6,653 bases of DNA from Paracoccaceae bacterium (GTDB lineage: Bacteria; Pseudomonadota; Alphaproteobacteria; Rhodobacterales; Rhodobacteraceae). Position 1 is the stretch's first letter, and each line of letters opens with the position of its first letter. Made by a program: the position numbers and the translations under genes. Shown here piece after piece: positions 6,547 to 6,653 of this stretch. A model generated the notes under the pieces. The model worked only from the letters and a program-made list of their open reading frames with translations. It was not told the origin of the DNA and did no database searches. The stretch covers positions 1-6,653 of the forward strand of contig SKUV01000394.1 of NCBI GenBank assembly GCA_007129775.1, in the 5' to 3' direction.

Positions 6547-6568
6547 CTTGATCCTTCTTGATAAATTC
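6547..6568 (+). promoter_or_regulatory. Possible promoter region of the right-edge gene, with CTTGAT direct repeat
   Basis: CTTGAT occurs at 6547-6552 and 6557-6562, one helical turn apart, and is followed by the AT-rich TAAATT (6562-6567). A -10 box here would fit transcription of the gene that begins at 6596. No good -35 box is present at the right distance, which leaves room for an activator bound to the direct repeat. Low confidence. Confidence 0.25.
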
Positions 6569-6595
6569 GCGGAGTTTACAACCGGAGACTATTCG

Positions 6596-6653
6596 ATGCG
6601 CGCCATTCTGCCTGCCGCCCTACTCGCCGCCTTCCTTGCCGTCCCCGTCCCCG
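6596..6653 (+). CDS. Start of a secreted or membrane-anchored protein (partial)
   Basis: Only the first 19 codons are inside the window. They read MRAILPAALLAAFLAVPVP: one arginine, then an Ala/Leu-rich hydrophobic core and a Pro/Val turn, the form of a Sec signal peptide whose cleavage site lies beyond the edge. The start at 6596 is well supported by GGAGA (6584-6588), seven bases upstream. The gene is divergent from the EamA transporter. Its function cannot be determined from this fragment. Confidence 0.7.
   Translation, partial: MRAILPAALLAAFLAVPVP

Overview
This is a 6.65 kb stretch of a high-GC chromosome. The codon use, the kinds of genes and the alphaproteobacterial style of the leuB gene point to a Rhodobacteraceae-like bacterium (Rhodobacter/Paracoccus/Roseobacter relatives). 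That placement is inferred from sequence character, not from a search.

Layout, left to right. Bases 1-354 contain no gene I can support. Bases 355-1010 hold two small plus-strand genes. The first is a helix-turn-helix DNA-binding protein whose 3' end appears to be broken by a 2-base slip in a CG repeat. The second encodes a 65-residue protein that resembles only the C-terminal half of the first. Bases 1011-1376 are non-coding and include an AT-rich patch. Next come a minus-strand tRNA-Pro(CGG) with an encoded CCA end (1377-1453) and a minus-strand drug/metabolite (EamA-type) transporter (1499-2455). A 164-bp divergent intergenic region contains a good sigma-70-like promoter for that transporter and a 5' leader that can fold into a compact three-way junction. 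The plus-strand gene at 2620-4269 is a Na+/phosphate cotransporter-family protein with a PhoU-like tail. It converges on leuB (3-isopropylmalate dehydrogenase, minus strand, 4309-5415). A hairpin near the end of the cotransporter gene has the form of an intrinsic terminator for leuB. Upstream of leuB on the same strand is a second EamA-type transporter (5510-6442). A divergent plus-strand gene for a secreted protein begins at 6596 and runs off the edge.

The genes do not form one pathway. leuB belongs to leucine biosynthesis, the Na/Pi-like protein to phosphate or anion export and signalling, and the two EamA proteins to export or import of small metabolites whose identity cannot be read from sequence. 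The most distinctive observations are (a) the frameshift in the helix-turn-helix gene, supported by a gapless alignment to the neighbouring small protein once two bases are restored, (b) the structured leader with two mutually exclusive folds in front of the first EamA transporter, and (c) a terminator for leuB embedded in the opposing coding sequence.
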